From Serratia sp. UGAL515B_01 (GTDB lineage: Bacteria; Pseudomonadota; Gammaproteobacteria; Enterobacterales; Enterobacteriaceae), in NCBI RefSeq assembly GCF_033095805.1, contig NZ_CP109901.1, forward strand, positions 434,001-498,000: a DNA stretch of 64,000 nt, written 5' to 3'. Position numbers and translations under genes: made by a program. Position 1 is the first letter of the stretch; each line of letters begins with the position of its first letter. Below the pieces are notes generated by a model. That model saw only the letters and a list, made by a program, of their open reading frames with translations, was not told where the DNA came from and searched no databases. This document shows positions 63,636 through 64,000 of this stretch, piece by piece.

Positions 63636-64000
63636 ATGAAAACCCTCAGTTACTTAGAGCAGGTGGCGTCCAGGCGCACATTTGCCATTATCTCGCACCC
63701 CGATGCCGGTAAAACAACCATTACCGAGAAGGTGCTGTTGTTCGGGCAGGCTATCCAGACCGCGGGTACGGTAAAAGGCCGTGGTTCCAGCCAGCATGCC
63801 AAATCTGACTGGATGGAAATGGAGAAACAGCGTGGTATTTCGATCACCACCTCTGTTATGCAGTTCCCTTACCGTGAATGTCTAGTTAACCTGCTAGACA
63901 CTCCTGGGCACGAAGACTTCTCTGAAGATACTTATCGTACTTTGACGGCGGTTGACTGCTGTCTGATGGTGATCGATGCTGCTAAAGGTGTAGAAGATCG
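63636..64000 (+). CDS. prfC: PrfC (release factor 3) with phage-supplied N-terminus, partial
   Basis: Codes [20 protein letters not shown] and continues in the host gene through the G1 loop [13 protein letters not shown], switch [15 protein letters not shown] and G3 DTPGHEDF to the window edge. RF3 is the GTPase that recycles RF1/RF2. The first 16 codons, up to attR, are phage DNA and replace [16 protein letters not shown]; a weak GAGAC lies upstream. The frame is intact, so the chimeric protein should be made if a phage-end promoter is active. Confidence 0.95.
   Translation, partial: MKTLSYLEQVASRRTFAIISHPDAGKTTITEKVLLFGQAIQTAGTVKGRGSSQHAKSDWMEMEKQRGISITTSVMQFPYRECLVNLLDTPGHEDFSEDTYRTLTAVDCCLMVIDAAKGVED
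63684..63700. other. attR core of the prophage
   Basis: GCCATTATCTCGCACCC, identical to 22612-22628; left flank phage, right flank host prfC. Confidence 0.93.

Overview
The window is chromosomal DNA from an enterobacterium (order Enterobacterales). The gene order rsmC-holD-rimI-prfC beside three tRNA-Leu genes, ERIC repeats and the ampH/erfK/yncE-type genes fit the Yersiniaceae, most probably Serratia; the genus is an inference. The host DNA on the left carries several decaying genes (an IS630 transposase, two fimbrial-type genes, an aldo/keto reductase), which suggests genome erosion or a host-associated life.

Region 1 (1-10.4 kb, minus strand) is a surface-adhesin locus. A tolC-like outer-membrane protein, an ABC exporter and an HlyD-type adaptor form a type I secretion operon. 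Downstream lies a giant Bap/BapA-type adhesin whose N-terminal domain is followed by 17 tandem 270-bp (90-residue) repeats that run off the left edge.

Region 2 (10.7-22.6 kb) holds housekeeping and accessory chromosomal genes: a GlsB/YeaQ membrane protein, a yncE homologue behind a Fur box, the IS630 and fimbrial pseudogenes, an ErfK-type L,D-transpeptidase, ampH, a DUF1435 protein behind a second Fur box, three tRNA-Leu(CAG), rsmC, holD, rimI and the cut-off 5' end of prfC.

Region 3 (22,612-63,700) is an apparently complete P22-like prophage of about 41.1 kb, bounded by a 17-bp direct repeat inside prfC. Left to right: integrase and excisionase; a minus-strand early-left operon of small overlapping genes with lambda-type exo and bet and an N antiterminator; a two-gene accessory cassette of unknown function next to cI; the cI/cro switch with readable operators, promoters and nut sites; cII with a TTGC-N6-TTGC box, O and P, ninB, two DNA methyltransferases, ninG and Q; late promoter and terminator; a lysis cassette with a dual-start holin; an antirepressor with a C4-like RNA leader; the P22-type head and DNA-injection genes (terS, terL, portal, scaffold, coat, 4, 10, 26, 14, 7, 20, 16); a lipoprotein moron; a second C4-like leader with a KilA-N gene; a P22-type immI module (mnt, arc, ant); and a tailspike with a P22-type head-binding domain.

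At the right edge prfC resumes. Its first codons are supplied by the phage, so integration swaps the N-terminus and the upstream region of release factor 3 instead of inactivating it. The points most worth a second look are this chimeric prfC, the two C4-like RNA elements with covarying stems, a 257-codon ORF that overprints the cytosine methyltransferase gene, and the unknown cassette at 32.3-33.8 kb.
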